DNA of 64,000 bases from Mycolicibacterium lutetiense (GTDB taxonomy: Bacteria > Actinomycetota > Actinomycetes > Mycobacteriales > Mycobacteriaceae), in NCBI RefSeq assembly GCF_017876775.1, contig NZ_JAGIOP010000002.1:1426001-1490000 (forward strand). The letters are read 5' to 3'. Shown piece after piece: positions 1 through 8,062 of the stretch (positions are counted from its first letter, which is position 1; each line of letters starts with the position of its first letter). The translations under genes were made by a program, and so were the position numbers. The notes beneath the pieces were generated by a model, which saw only the letters and a list, made by a program, of their open reading frames with translations, did no database searches and was not told where the DNA came from.

Positions 1-362
1 TCGAGCACGAGCACGAAGTCGGACCCGGAGCTCCGCGCGACATGGCAGCGCGGCGTGGCAATAGGCGCATCCGGCGCGATGTGCCGGTAGAAGTACAGCT
101 CGCGTTGGTAGCCCCCGAGCATCTCCATCCCGCCCCGAGCCAGCGAGTCGGCGGGCAGTTTGACGATCAAAGTCTCTGGAACATCATCGGATCCGCTCAG
201 CTCGATCCGATACAGCGCCGCGGAGAATCCGGTGTCCAGCGCGATCCGCTCGGCTCGTACCGCCGTCACCGGCGCTCCCAGCGCCTCCGTCAACCAGGGC
301 GCGGTGACCTCGTCGATGCCCGTGGGTACCGGTCCAGAAAATGGCGCTGCGACTGTTGTCAT
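1..362 (-). CDS. phosphotransferase-family (APH/ecdysteroid-kinase-like) protein, N-terminal part
   Basis: The visible part is the first 120 residues of a protein reading leftward and cut by the window edge. It contains a nucleotide-binding-lobe pattern typical of aminoglycoside phosphotransferase-like kinases: a beta-strand segment ending LIVKLPADS (the Lys being the expected ATP-contact residue), then ELYFYRHIAP, then a hinge-like DFVLVLE at the edge. The start ATG at 362 is preceded by GGAGG at a normal distance. It is divergent from the TetR gene at 431 and separated from it by a palindrome, so that regulator probably controls it. The substrate cannot be told; family members phosphorylate small hydroxylated molecules. 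The catalytic HxD loop lies outside the window. Confidence 0.7.
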   Translation of the reverse strand, partial: MTTVAAPFSGPVPTGIDEVTAPWLTEALGAPVTAVRAERIALDTGFSAALYRIELSGSDDVPETLIVKLPADSLARGGMEMLGGYQRELYFYRHIAPDAPIATPRCHVARSSGSDFVLVL

Positions 363-393
363 CCTCGACCTCCGCACAGAAATTTGACGCAGA

Positions 394-410
394 ACAACTA
401 AGTTAGTTGT
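394..410. promoter_or_regulatory. palindromic operator between kinase-like gene and TetR
   Basis: ACAACTAA-g-TTAGTTGT is a perfect inverted repeat with 8-base arms and a one-base centre. It sits in the 68-base gap between two divergent genes, one a TetR-family regulator. This is the usual place and form of a TetR operator, so autoregulation plus control of the kinase-like gene is inferred. Confidence 0.65.
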
Positions 411-430
411 CGGCGATCTAATATGCAAGG

Positions 431-1039
431 GTGCCTTCCCCAGCCCAGGGCCTCACCCAGCCGGAGCGCGTCGAGCAGTCCTCGCGCCGGCTGCTGCAGG
501 CTGCCGCTGAGTTGATCGTCGAAAAGGGCTGGGAAGCAACGACCGCCGCTGAGATCGGCCGGCGAGCCGGGTACAGCCGGGCCATGGTGCACGCCCGCTA
601 CGGCAGCAAGGACGCCATCCTCGACGCCTTCCAGGACATGTACGTGGCGCGACTGAACCCCGACCCCGAACCGGGCGCCACCGGACTGCAGCAGGTACTG
701 GCACATTTCGACCGCGTGCAGGAGATTCACGCCGAGGACGCCGCGGTGACCAGAGCCATGTTCGTGTCCGCATTCGAGGCGGTGAAGACCACCTCGCCAC
801 TGCGCGACGGGGTGCGCGCCCAATTGGCCGGGGCGGCCTTCAAGGTCGAAGCCGGGCTACATGCCGGTATCGCCGACGGTTCACTGCTCCCCGATATCGA
901 TGTCGACATGGCGGTGCGAGACATCACCGGATCCATCTTCGGTATCGCTTTCCAGTGGGTGGTCCTCCCCGAGGACCACGATCTCGACCACGAGATCGAC
1001 TGTGTACGGGCCCGGATCACGTCAATCTACGGTCGTTAA
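431..1039 (+). CDS. TetR/AcrR family transcriptional regulator
   Basis: This 202-residue protein has an N-terminal TetR helix-turn-helix at about residues 12-58 (AAAELIVEKGWEATTAAEIG, then the recognition helix around YSRAMVHARYGSKDAIL), followed by a helical ligand-binding domain with no recognisable signature. The start is a GTG at 431. The TAC-like turn residues 'HARYGSKDAIL' are typical of the family. It is divergent from the kinase-like gene and the spacer holds a perfect palindrome, so it most likely represses both genes in response to a small hydrophobic ligand. Its end overlaps the convergent hydrolase by 18 bases. Confidence 0.85.
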   Translation: MPSPAQGLTQPERVEQSSRRLLQAAAELIVEKGWEATTAAEIGRRAGYSRAMVHARYGSKDAILDAFQDMYVARLNPDPEPGATGLQQVLAHFDRVQEIHAEDAAVTRAMFVSAFEAVKTTSPLRDGVRAQLAGAAFKVEAGLHAGIADGSLLPDIDVDMAVRDITGSIFGIAFQWVVLPEDHDLDHEIDCVRARITSIYGR

Positions 1040-2107
1040 GAACCGCTCGGTCACATCCTGCACCGCACCGGAGAACAGATGCCCGACATGGCTGCCGTCG
1101 TGCCAGTAGAGCTCCCCGCCCCATTGCTCGTGCATGGCCGAGGCCGAACTGCGCATCGCCATCTGGTCGTGCCAGGCACCGACGATGAGCCGCCGGTCGG
1201 CATGCGGCCGGGTATGCAGCGGGTCGATCACCGAGGTCATCGCCGCCACGGTGGCCGACTGTAGATCTCGCGCGGATTGCTGACCCGCCGATCCCCAGCG
1301 TCCCAGGTGCATGCCGATCATCGTGTTGAGGCCGAGGATTGGGGTGTACAGCGCGACCGCGTCGACCCGCGCGTCCAGATGCGACACCAGCGCCGCCACC
1401 GCGCTGCCCAGCGACAGACCGGCGACCGCGATCGAGGAGGCCTGTGGTTCCAGCCAGCCGATCAATGCCCGCACTTCCGACACCGCCCGCATCATGCCGG
1501 CCACGTTGGCCAGCGGATCGCGGGCGGGATACTCGGGCCAGGAACTGCGCCGCGGCCCGTGTCCGGGCTGCACCGGTAGTGCCACGTTGAACCCGAGGTC
1601 CCGCAACTGCCGCACCCGGGCCACCAGAAGATCCATCGAATCGCCCTGGCCGGCGCCGTGCACCCAGATCAGCCACGGCCGTGTGTCGTCTCCGCAGCGA
1701 TACAGCCGCACCCGGGCGGTGGCCCCACCAGCGTGACCGTCGGCCACGACCGAGGCCGGCAGCGTGGGCTCGTGGTCGAACGTCAATTCTTCGAAGGTCA
1801 GCGCACCGAACCGGCGCGGCCGGATGTGCTTGATCTGCAGGGGATCCGGGCTGTGGTGCGCACCGTCGATACCGAGTCCGCCAAGTTCGCCGGCGGCCCG
1901 CTCATAGTCGCTCAGCGGTCGCGGCAACTGCGGCGGTGGTCCGGTCAGCGTCATCCCGGTGACGACCAGTTCATCGAGGGCCACCTCGCCCAGCTGGCGC
2001 AGACCATCGATCGACAAGGGGTTCCAGTCCCCCGACCCGGTCAGCGCGCCGACCGAACGGGGCAGGACGCCGCCGAGCTCCCAGACGATCTGGACCGCTC
2101 TATGCAA
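1022..2107 (-). CDS. alpha/beta hydrolase
   Basis: About 361 residues. The fold is shown by the oxyanion segment IWVHGAGQGD near residue 148, the nucleophile elbow GLSLG near residue 231, a likely acid in the segment VGAWHDQMA, and a late His in DGSHVGHLF. The first ~110 residues are an extra N-terminal region. No ATG or GTG lies near the expected start; a TTG at 2107 overlapping the end of the upstream monooxygenase gene by eight bases is chosen for coupling, and a start further inside is possible. In the operon it follows a Baeyer-Villiger monooxygenase, so hydrolysis of the ester or lactone made by that enzyme is a reasonable inference. Confidence 0.75.
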   Translation of the reverse strand: MHRAVQIVWELGGVLPRSVGALTGSGDWNPLSIDGLRQLGEVALDELVVTGMTLTGPPPQLPRPLSDYERAAGELGGLGIDGAHHSPDPLQIKHIRPRRFGALTFEELTFDHEPTLPASVVADGHAGGATARVRLYRCGDDTRPWLIWVHGAGQGDSMDLLVARVRQLRDLGFNVALPVQPGHGPRRSSWPEYPARDPLANVAGMMRAVSEVRALIGWLEPQASSIAVAGLSLGSAVAALVSHLDARVDAVALYTPILGLNTMIGMHLGRWGSAGQQSARDLQSATVAAMTSVIDPLHTRPHADRRLIVGAWHDQMAMRSSASAMHEQWGGELYWHDGSHVGHLFSGAVQDVTERFLTTVD

Positions 2108-3716
2108 CGGTGAATCCGGTGTAGCCGTCGGTAGCGATCTCGTCACAACGGCGACGGTACTCGGGGATCCCTGCGGTGTACCCCAGGTACATCCGCTTCT
2201 TGCCGGGCACATTGCCGCCGTTGTACCAGGAGTTGCAGCTCGGGTGCACCAGCACGGTGGGCGCCACCAGGGCAGTCGTGTGCTCGACCCATTCGGTCTG
2301 TGCCTGCGACGTCGCCTCGATACTGCAATACCCGCCGCCCCTCAGGTATGCGATGCAGTCCGCGATCCAGTCCACGTGCTGCTCCAGGGCGGCCACGAAA
2401 TTGGATGCCGCCGAGGGACTTCCCGGGCCTTGGATGGTGAACAGGTTCGGGAAGCCGGCCACCGCCAGCCCCAGGTAGGACAGTGCGCCCTCCTTGGCCC
2501 AGTACTCTCCCAGCATCAGGCCGTCCCGGCCACGCACGTCGATCCGACTCAACGCGCCGGTCATGGCATCGAAGCCGGTGGCATACACGATCACGTCGAG
2601 ATCGAAATCGCCTTGTTCCGTGGAAATCCCGGTCTCCGTCACCGCACGGATCGCACCCTTGCGCAGATCGACGAGGGCGACGTTGTCGCGGTTGTACGTC
2701 TCGTAATAGCCCTGATCGATGATCGGCCGCTTGCACGCGAACGGGTGGCTGGGGGTCAAAGAGGCCGCCGTCACCGGGTCGCTGACGATGCGGGCCACGG
2801 CCTGTCCGTACAACTCGGTGGCCATCCGGTTGGCGTCGATGTCGAAGAAGATGTCACCCCAGTTGAGCGCACCCATCACGCCGTGTTCCTCCACCGCGCG
2901 CCGCTTGTCTTCGGGCGTAGCCGATTTCACCGGCGGCCGCACCAACATCTCCAGCAGCACCGAGAACGCACTGAGCCGGGCCGCCCCGACCGGATGTTCG
3001 CGCTGTGCGGCGCGGATCTGCGCGTAGTCGGCCTTGAGCGTGTCCAGTTCACCCGGTTCGAAGGCACGAACCTGCCAGGGCAGCGTGAACGCCGGAGAAC
3101 GTTGGAAGACCGTCAGCTGTTCGGCCTCGGCGGCCACCACCGGGATCAGTTGCACGCCGGTGGAACCGGTGCCGATCACGCCGACGCGCTTGCCCGTGAG
3201 ATCGACACCCTCGCGCGGCCACCGACTGGTGAACAGCGACGTGCCGGTGAAGCAGCTCATCCCGGCGATATCGGGTTCCAATGGCACCGAAAGGATTCCG
3301 GTGGCCGCCACCACGAAGGGTGTACGCAGCGTCTGTCCGTCGGCGGTGTCGATCGCCCACTCCGCGGTGTCCTCGTCGAAGGTCATCGCTACGACCTCGG
3401 TTCCGAACTCGATGTCGCGACGCAGATCGAGCCGGTCGGCGACGAAGTTCAGATACGCCTCGATCTCCGGCTGAGCCGGCATCGTCTCCGTCCAGACCCA
3501 CTCCTGCTGAATCTCATCGCTGAAGCTGTAGGAGTATTCGATGCTCTCGATGTCACAGCGCGCACCCGGATACCGGTTGACCAGCCAGGTACCGCCGACG
3601 GCATCGGCCTTCTCCAGAACCCGCACCCGCAGGCCCTGCTCCCGGAGTCGATGCAGTGCGTACAGGCCGGAGAATCCGGCGCCGACGACGATCACGTCAA
3701 AGTCTGCGGCACTCAC
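2100..3716 (-). CDS. Baeyer-Villiger-type flavin monooxygenase with altered fingerprint
   Basis: A 538-residue FAD/NADPH monooxygenase of the cyclohexanone-monooxygenase type. An FAD-binding GAGFSG lies near residue 12, GGTWLVNRYPGARCD (the conserved GGTW/YPG region) near residue 41, a second dinucleotide site IGTGSTG near residue 181, and late YATGFDAMTG. The family fingerprint FxGxxxHxxxWP reads FTGTSLFTSRWP at about residues 156-167, so the usual His is Phe162 (codon at 3231-3233). Known members insert oxygen beside a ketone to give an ester or lactone. The GTG start at 3716 overlaps the stop of the upstream epimerase gene as GTGA; a longer reading from 3806 is less likely. The following hydrolase could open the product. 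Confidence 0.85.
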   Translation of the reverse strand: MSAADFDVIVVGAGFSGLYALHRLREQGLRVRVLEKADAVGGTWLVNRYPGARCDIESIEYSYSFSDEIQQEWVWTETMPAQPEIEAYLNFVADRLDLRRDIEFGTEVVAMTFDEDTAEWAIDTADGQTLRTPFVVAATGILSVPLEPDIAGMSCFTGTSLFTSRWPREGVDLTGKRVGVIGTGSTGVQLIPVVAAEAEQLTVFQRSPAFTLPWQVRAFEPGELDTLKADYAQIRAAQREHPVGAARLSAFSVLLEMLVRPPVKSATPEDKRRAVEEHGVMGALNWGDIFFDIDANRMATELYGQAVARIVSDPVTAASLTPSHPFACKRPIIDQGYYETYNRDNVALVDLRKGAIRAVTETGISTEQGDFDLDVIVYATGFDAMTGALSRIDVRGRDGLMLGEYWAKEGALSYLGLAVAGFPNLFTIQGPGSPSAASNFVAALEQHVDWIADCIAYLRGGGYCSIEATSQAQTEWVEHTTALVAPTVLVHPSCNSWYNGGNVPGKKRMYLGYTAGIPEYRRRCDEIATDGYTGFTVA

Positions 3717-4732
3717 AGGTCGATGACCTTCTCGTCGCGGCTTCTGCGCTCGACGTAGAACTGCGCGGCCCGGCCGATCGATTCGGCGGTCGGCGCTGGT
3801 TTCCACCCCAGGTCACGGGTCGCCTTACTGTGGTCGGCCGGCGACGTCAGCCACATCAGCCGCGCCGTGGTGAGGTTCATCGGAAAGTCGGTGCCGAACA
3901 ACCGATTCGACATGCCGGCGAACCACCCGAAGGCGTACAGGGGGGCCATGGGGATACCAAATCTCGGCGGTCGCTCCCCCACTGCCTCCGCAGCCGTGGT
4001 GAACATCTCCCGCTGAGACATGTAGCGTTCCGACACGATGTAGCGCTCGCCGATCCGGCCATGCTCGGCAGCCCGAATCAGCGCATCGGCGGCGTCGTCG
4101 ATCCCCACCACCTCCGAACCGACACCACGCACATAGACGGGTACCTTGCCGAACGCAGCCATCGCCACGAGGGCACCCTGTCTCGGTTGCCAGTCGGGCG
4201 GGCCGTACGGGTTGGACACACACATCGCCACGGCAGGCAGGCCACGCTCCCTGGCGTAAGACAGCACCAGGCCTTCGGCCTGACGCCGGGATTCGATGTA
4301 CGGCCCGCCTTTTCCAGCCCAGTTGAACGGGGTGTCCTCGTCGACGGTTGCGCCATCGTCGCCGACCGCGATCGTTCCGATGGTGGACAGGAAGACAAAG
4401 CGCTGCAGGTCGGCGTTCACGGCCACGTCGAGCACATTGCGCAGGCCCTCGACATTGGTGGAGAACAGCGGTGCCGGATCGGCCAGGTGGGCGCGGGTGT
4501 CGACGACGCAGTAGAACACCACGTCCCGGTCGACCATCGCGGCCGTCACCGCCTCGGTATCGAAGACGTCGCCGTAGCAGCGTTCGACCTCGAGACCATC
4601 GATGCCCTTGGTCGTACTGCTGCGACGCAGCAGTACCCGCACCTCGTCGCCCCGCTCGACGAGTTGGCGGGTGACACAGGCGCCCACGTTTCCACTGGCG
4701 CCCATCACGAGTACTTTTCGTCGGCGATCCAT
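3713..4732 (-). CDS. NAD(P)-dependent epimerase/dehydratase family (extended SDR)
   Basis: A 339-residue extended SDR. The Rossmann motif is MGASGNVG at about residues 10-17; VFLSTIGT marks the catalytic Ser/Thr strand. The expected YxxxK appears as YIESR at residues 145-149, so Arg replaces the general Lys (codon 4286-4288). The C-terminal half resembles 3-beta-hydroxysteroid-dehydrogenase-like proteins (YIVSERYMSQREM, DLGWKP). The ATG at 4732 has GGAGCAGGG upstream and is preferred to an earlier reading at 4759. It is first gene of the epimerase / monooxygenase / hydrolase operon. A palindromic site at 4771-4787 lies between it and the divergent F420-type oxidoreductase. Substrate unknown; oxidation of a cyclic alcohol to the ketone used by the monooxygenase is inferred. 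Confidence 0.8.
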   Translation of the reverse strand: MDRRRKVLVMGASGNVGACVTRQLVERGDEVRVLLRRSSTTKGIDGLEVERCYGDVFDTEAVTAAMVDRDVVFYCVVDTRAHLADPAPLFSTNVEGLRNVLDVAVNADLQRFVFLSTIGTIAVGDDGATVDEDTPFNWAGKGGPYIESRRQAEGLVLSYARERGLPAVAMCVSNPYGPPDWQPRQGALVAMAAFGKVPVYVRGVGSEVVGIDDAADALIRAAEHGRIGERYIVSERYMSQREMFTTAAEAVGERPPRFGIPMAPLYAFGWFAGMSNRLFGTDFPMNLTTARLMWLTSPADHSKATRDLGWKPAPTAESIGRAAQFYVERRSRDEKVIDL

Positions 4733-4770
4733 CCCTGCTCCATCCCGTCTGACGACCAACGATGGATGTT

Positions 4771-4787
4771 ACGGTAATGCTTTCAGT
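4771..4787. promoter_or_regulatory. copy of the ACTGTAA-N3-TTACAGT operator
   Basis: ACGGTAA-TGC-TTTCAGT matches the repeated palindrome of this region at 6/7 and 6/7 half-site positions. It lies in the 90-base gap between the divergent epimerase and luciferase-like genes and could control both. Confidence 0.6.
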
Positions 4788-4822
4788 AGCACTCTGGAAA
4801 CGGGTCAGAAACCGGGAGATCG

Positions 4823-5734
4823 ATGAAGTACACTCTGGAATATCCCAGCGAACTGCCCACCGCACCTGAGGATTTCCTGCAGCCCGAGGCCATCCGCGCG
4901 GTCGCGACCCAGGCCGAGGCCGCAGACTTCTCGGCGATCGCATTGAGCGAGCACCCGGCCCCGTCGGCCAAGTGGCGCCACAACGGCGGCCACAACACCC
5001 TGGACCCGATCTCCGCGCTGAGCTTCATGGCGGCAGCCACCACGCACATCCGGTTGATGACCAATCTGTACGTGCTCCCGTTCCGCAATCCGTACCTGTC
5101 GGCCAAGGCGCTGGGCAGTCTGGATCTGGTTTCCGGTGGCCGACTGATCGCCGGCGTCGGGGCGGGCTATCTGCGATCGGAGTTCGCGGCGGTGGGCGTC
5201 GACATCGACCGTCGGGCGGAACTGCTCGACGAGGCGTTGGCCGCGCTTCGCTCCATCTGGGCGGATCCGGAAAGACCGTTTGTCGGTATGGATTTCGGAG
5301 CGATTGGTGAGCTCTGGCTGCAACGCCCGGCGCAGCAACCCCATCCGCCGATCTGGATCGGCGGGAACGGCGCCGCCGCGATCCGGCGCGTGGTCGAGCA
5401 CGGCAACGGGTGGATGCCGATCATCGCTGCGGTGGGCATGGCCTCGACGATGCGCACCGCGGCCATCGAAGATGCCGACCAGTTCGGCGCCGCCGTCCAG
5501 CGCCTGCGCGACCGCCTCGCCGATGCCGGCCGTGACCCGCACTCGGTCGATGTCCAAGTGGTGTGCCCGCCTACCGACCTGGATGACGAAGCGTCCCTCC
5601 GGCACGCACGTGACGTGTTGGCCGAACTCGCCGGCCATGGTGCCACCTGGGCAGTTGTGCATGCGGACGGCAGCAGCCCAGCGGCCGCACTCGACTACAT
5701 CAAGGCCTTCGGCGAGATGGTGATCATGCACTGA
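4823..5734 (+). CDS. LLM-class (luciferase-like) F420-type oxidoreductase
   Basis: A 303-residue TIM-barrel protein of the luciferase-like family. Typical features are ALSEHPAPS near residue 40, LDPISALSFMAAATTHIRL near 60-80, the strand LVSGGRLIAGVGAGYLRSEF near 105-125, and HPPIWIGGNG near 175. Mycobacterial proteins of this kind usually use coenzyme F420, though FMN use cannot be excluded from sequence. ATG at 4823 follows GGGAGA. It is monocistronic, with a stem-loop just after its stop and one copy of the shared operator upstream, so it probably belongs to the 4.8-31 kb regulon. The substrate is unknown. Confidence 0.85.
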   Translation: MKYTLEYPSELPTAPEDFLQPEAIRAVATQAEAADFSAIALSEHPAPSAKWRHNGGHNTLDPISALSFMAAATTHIRLMTNLYVLPFRNPYLSAKALGSLDLVSGGRLIAGVGAGYLRSEFAAVGVDIDRRAELLDEALAALRSIWADPERPFVGMDFGAIGELWLQRPAQQPHPPIWIGGNGAAAIRRVVEHGNGWMPIIAAVGMASTMRTAAIEDADQFGAAVQRLRDRLADAGRDPHSVDVQVVCPPTDLDDEASLRHARDVLAELAGHGATWAVVHADGSSPAAALDYIKAFGEMVIMH

Positions 5735-5787
5735 CTCTGCGTTCGGGGCGCGATCGCGCGAGAAGGCTGAACCCTCAGCGCAGAGTC
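5733..5787. terminator. hairpin between convergent genes
   Basis: GACTCTGCG (5733-5741) and CGCAGAGTC (5779-5787) form a perfect 9-base stem around a GC-rich 37-base loop that has further pairing potential. It fills the gap between two convergent genes and has no U-tract, as is common for mycobacterial terminators. It could serve both strands. Confidence 0.5.
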
Positions 5788-5799
5788 AATGGCAGGCCG

Positions 5800-6234
5800 C
5801 TAGGCGGTCTTGAATTTGAGCAGGGTTCGGGTCAGGTGCAGACTGGTGATCTGCCATGTGCCGTCACGCTTTTCGTAGGTCTCGTGGTAGTGACCCGCGC
5901 CGTGCAGCTCACCGCCGTCGGGGAAGAACAACATGTCCTCCATGGCCCAGATGCCGGTCGCGGTCGTGTCGGAGGTCAGCGCGATCTCGGGCGTGTGGCA
6001 GTGGTGCACCGTCGCTGCGTGCTCGACACCGCCCCAGACCACCGGGAAGAACTCATCGAAGCTCTTCAGCGGCGGAGCGGTCTGCGGGTCGGCACCGCCG
6101 GTCGAGACGGCCATGTCGAGTGTCACCACCACATCTTCGACGAAGAGCGCTCGCCAGGCATCGATGTCCTTGGTGTCCAGGAACCGGCAGTAACGGGCCT
6201 TGAGCTGCTTGATCGCCTCGACGTCGTCGGACAA
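5800..6234 (-). CDS. SnoaL/NTF2-like protein
   Basis: A 144-residue protein of the NTF2-like cone fold (SnoaL_4 type): an N-terminal helix AIKQLKARYCRFLDTKDIDA followed by WRALFVEDVVV, then beta strands including GIWAMEDMLFF and HYHETYEKRDGTWQI. The family holds dehydratases, isomerases, small-subunit-like proteins and binding proteins, often in ring-degradation clusters. Residues such as His79/His80 (VHHCH) and Tyr/His in GHYHETY could be catalytic. It starts at ATG 6234 and is divergent from the Rieske oxygenase gene; the spacer contains two possible operator copies. Exact function is not known. Confidence 0.75.
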   Translation of the reverse strand: MSDDVEAIKQLKARYCRFLDTKDIDAWRALFVEDVVVTLDMAVSTGGADPQTAPPLKSFDEFFPVVWGGVEHAATVHHCHTPEIALTSDTTATGIWAMEDMLFFPDGGELHGAGHYHETYEKRDGTWQITSLHLTRTLLKFKTA

Positions 6235-6267
6235 CGGGTCACCTCCTGATCGACTGCGGCGAACTAT

Positions 6268-6284
6268 ACGGTAAGCACCTCAGT
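6268..6284. promoter_or_regulatory. partial copy of the ACTGTAA-N3-TTACAGT operator
   Basis: ACGGTAA-GCA-CCTCAGT matches at 6/7 and 4/7 positions. It lies 34 bases upstream of the SnoaL-like gene start and on the divergent side from the Rieske gene. Confidence 0.4.
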
Positions 6285-6332
6285 TGGGACCCCAACCGCC
6301 GCGCACCGCAACCTTCCTATGCAGTAAACGCT

Positions 6333-6349
6333 ACTGTAATGTCTTCCGT
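6333..6349. promoter_or_regulatory. copy of the ACTGTAA-N3-TTACAGT operator (one perfect half)
   Basis: ACTGTAA-TGT-CTTCCGT has one perfect half-site and a 4/7 second half, about 40 bases before the Rieske oxygenase start. The overlapping CAGTA/TACTG pair just upstream adds symmetry. Confidence 0.45.
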
Positions 6350-6389
6350 AACTATTGCGCGCGCAGCGAAACAGGAGGGCAGCGGGACC

Positions 6390-7412
6390 ATGAAAGTGCC
6401 GTTCACCTGGAAGGTCACCGGCTGGTTCATGATCGGCTGGTCGGCAGAATACGAGGTCGGCGACGTGAAGGCGCTGAAGTACTTCGGTGAAGACCTCGCC
6501 GCCTACCGCGACGAGTCCGGCGAGATGCATGTGCTGGAAGCACATTGCAAGCACCTGGGTGCCCACATCGGACACGGCGGCACGGTTGTCGGGGACTGTG
6601 TCGAGTGCCCGTTCCACGGCTGGCGCTGGGGCCCCGAAGGGAACAACACCTATATCCCTTACCAGCCCGACAAGCCGAACCGCGGCCTGCGGCTACGGTC
6701 CTACCCGGTCAAGGAGCAGTACGGCTGCATCTTCATGTGGTACCAGCCCGACGGGAAGGAACCGCAGTGGGAACTGCCCGACATCTTCCACAAGTTCCCA
6801 CAGTTCGAGACCGATCCGGACGCGTACTACCGGCCCTATCCCGAGTTCTCCAGCCGGGCCGATGCCATCCCGGTCCATCCGCAGATCGTGGCCGAGAACG
6901 CCCCCGACAGTTCCCATTTCCGCTACGTGCACGGCGCGACGGTGACACCGGTCTGTCTGTATTGGGAGGGCGTCGACCAAGAGTGGCGGTTCCTCACCGG
7001 TTGGCCCGATACCCGCAGCGACGATCCGGACAAGATGGCCCTGCGTATCCACAGCCACTACTCCGGGCTCGGATTCGCCATGAGCGTCTTCGAAGGTTCC
7101 TCGAATCACCGACTGATCTTCGCCTGCACCCCAGTCGACGATGAGGTGTCGGACATGTTCTATTCGATCTGGTGGCCTAAAGAATCAGGCACAGCTGCCG
7201 GGTCCGACATCCCGCCCCAGCACGTACGCGAGAAGGTGGAGAAGCAGTTCCTCAAAACGGTATGGGAGGACTGCGACATCTGGCGCTATCAGAAGTACGT
7301 CGAGCATCCACCGCTGGCAAAGGTCGACGCCAAACATTATATGGCCCTGCGTAAGTGGGCCACCCGATTCTACGAAGTGCCCGCCGAAACCGACACCGTC
7401 GCGCACGCATGA
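6390..7412 (+). CDS. KshA-like Rieske non-heme iron oxygenase, oxygenase subunit
   Basis: A 340-residue oxygenase. The Rieske [2Fe-2S] ligands are C-K-H and C-P-F-H, about residues 53-76 (CKHLGAHIGHGG then CPFHGWRW). The mononuclear iron site is visible as ENAPDSSHFRYVHGA, giving the two His of the 2-His-1-carboxylate set. The layout and the stretch after the Rieske motif resemble the 3-ketosteroid 9-alpha-hydroxylase oxygenase KshA. ATG at 6390 follows AGGAGG; an upstream in-frame ATG at 6339 would lie within the operator region. It would hydroxylate a ring or side chain, needing a reductase that is not encoded in this window. It overlaps the next gene by ATGA. Confidence 0.88.
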   Translation: MKVPFTWKVTGWFMIGWSAEYEVGDVKALKYFGEDLAAYRDESGEMHVLEAHCKHLGAHIGHGGTVVGDCVECPFHGWRWGPEGNNTYIPYQPDKPNRGLRLRSYPVKEQYGCIFMWYQPDGKEPQWELPDIFHKFPQFETDPDAYYRPYPEFSSRADAIPVHPQIVAENAPDSSHFRYVHGATVTPVCLYWEGVDQEWRFLTGWPDTRSDDPDKMALRIHSHYSGLGFAMSVFEGSSNHRLIFACTPVDDEVSDMFYSIWWPKESGTAAGSDIPPQHVREKVEKQFLKTVWEDCDIWRYQKYVEHPPLAKVDAKHYMALRKWATRFYEVPAETDTVAHA

Positions 7413-8026
7413 GGCCCGACCTGAAAGACCTTGTCGCGCCCGGCCACACCGCGATCATCACCCAGGAGTGTCAGGGCGCGGTGGTCGGTCCCGACGCCGG
7501 GCTGGCCGCACTGGCCGACGAGGCCCGCCGCGAGGCCCTACCCAACATCGCCCGACTGCTACCGGCGGCCCGAGCCGTCTCGGCCCGGGTCGTGCACTGT
7601 CTCGTGCAGCGGCGCCCGGATGGCCTGGGCTCCAACCACAATGCCAAGATCTTCGCGATCGGACGCAGCGACGTCGGCATCCTGCCCGGAAGTCCCGGCG
7701 CCACCCTGCTTCCCGAATTCGGCCCGGAGCCCGACGATCTCGTACTGTCCCGCTGGCACGGACTGGGGCCGATGGGCGGCACCGACCTGGACCCGATCCT
7801 GCGCAACCTCGGCGTGAGCACGATCGTGGCCGTGGGCGTCTCGGTGAACATCGCGATCACCAACCTGGTGATGGACGCGGTCAACGCCGGGTACCGGGTG
7901 GTCCTGCCGCGGGATGCGGTGGCAGGGATCCCGACGGCCTATGCCGACGCGGTCATCGACAATACGTTGTCTCTGCTGGCCACCGTCACCACGACCAACG
8001 ACCTGCTGCACGCCTGGCAGCACTGA
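7409..8026 (+). CDS. isochorismatase-fold protein lacking the catalytic triad
   Basis: A 205-residue protein of the isochorismatase/nicotinamidase fold, recognised by the N-terminal strand HTAIITQECQG, the GGTDLDPIL segment and the helix after AVGVSVNIAITN. The family's Asp, Lys and Cys align with Glu20, Arg115 and Ala149 here (GVxTxxCVxxT reads GVSVNIAIT). So the usual nucleophile is absent, which argues against amide hydrolysis by the standard mechanism; PhzD-like members act without the Cys but keep the Asp. Start ATG at 7409 overlaps the Rieske stop (ATGA), implying joint translation and a shared pathway. Role unknown. Confidence 0.8.
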   Translation: MRPDLKDLVAPGHTAIITQECQGAVVGPDAGLAALADEARREALPNIARLLPAARAVSARVVHCLVQRRPDGLGSNHNAKIFAIGRSDVGILPGSPGATLLPEFGPEPDDLVLSRWHGLGPMGGTDLDPILRNLGVSTIVAVGVSVNIAITNLVMDAVNAGYRVVLPRDAVAGIPTAYADAVIDNTLSLLATVTTTNDLLHAWQH

Positions 8027-8062
8027 CCCGCCCCCCTGCCCTCAACCAAAGAGGAGAAGCCC

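Noticed and set aside
1959..3758. Long plus-strand open frame (599 codons) opposite the Baeyer-Villiger monooxygenase.
   Set aside because: It has no recognisable domain and is His/Arg/Gln-rich, the usual appearance of an antisense shadow in high-GC DNA.
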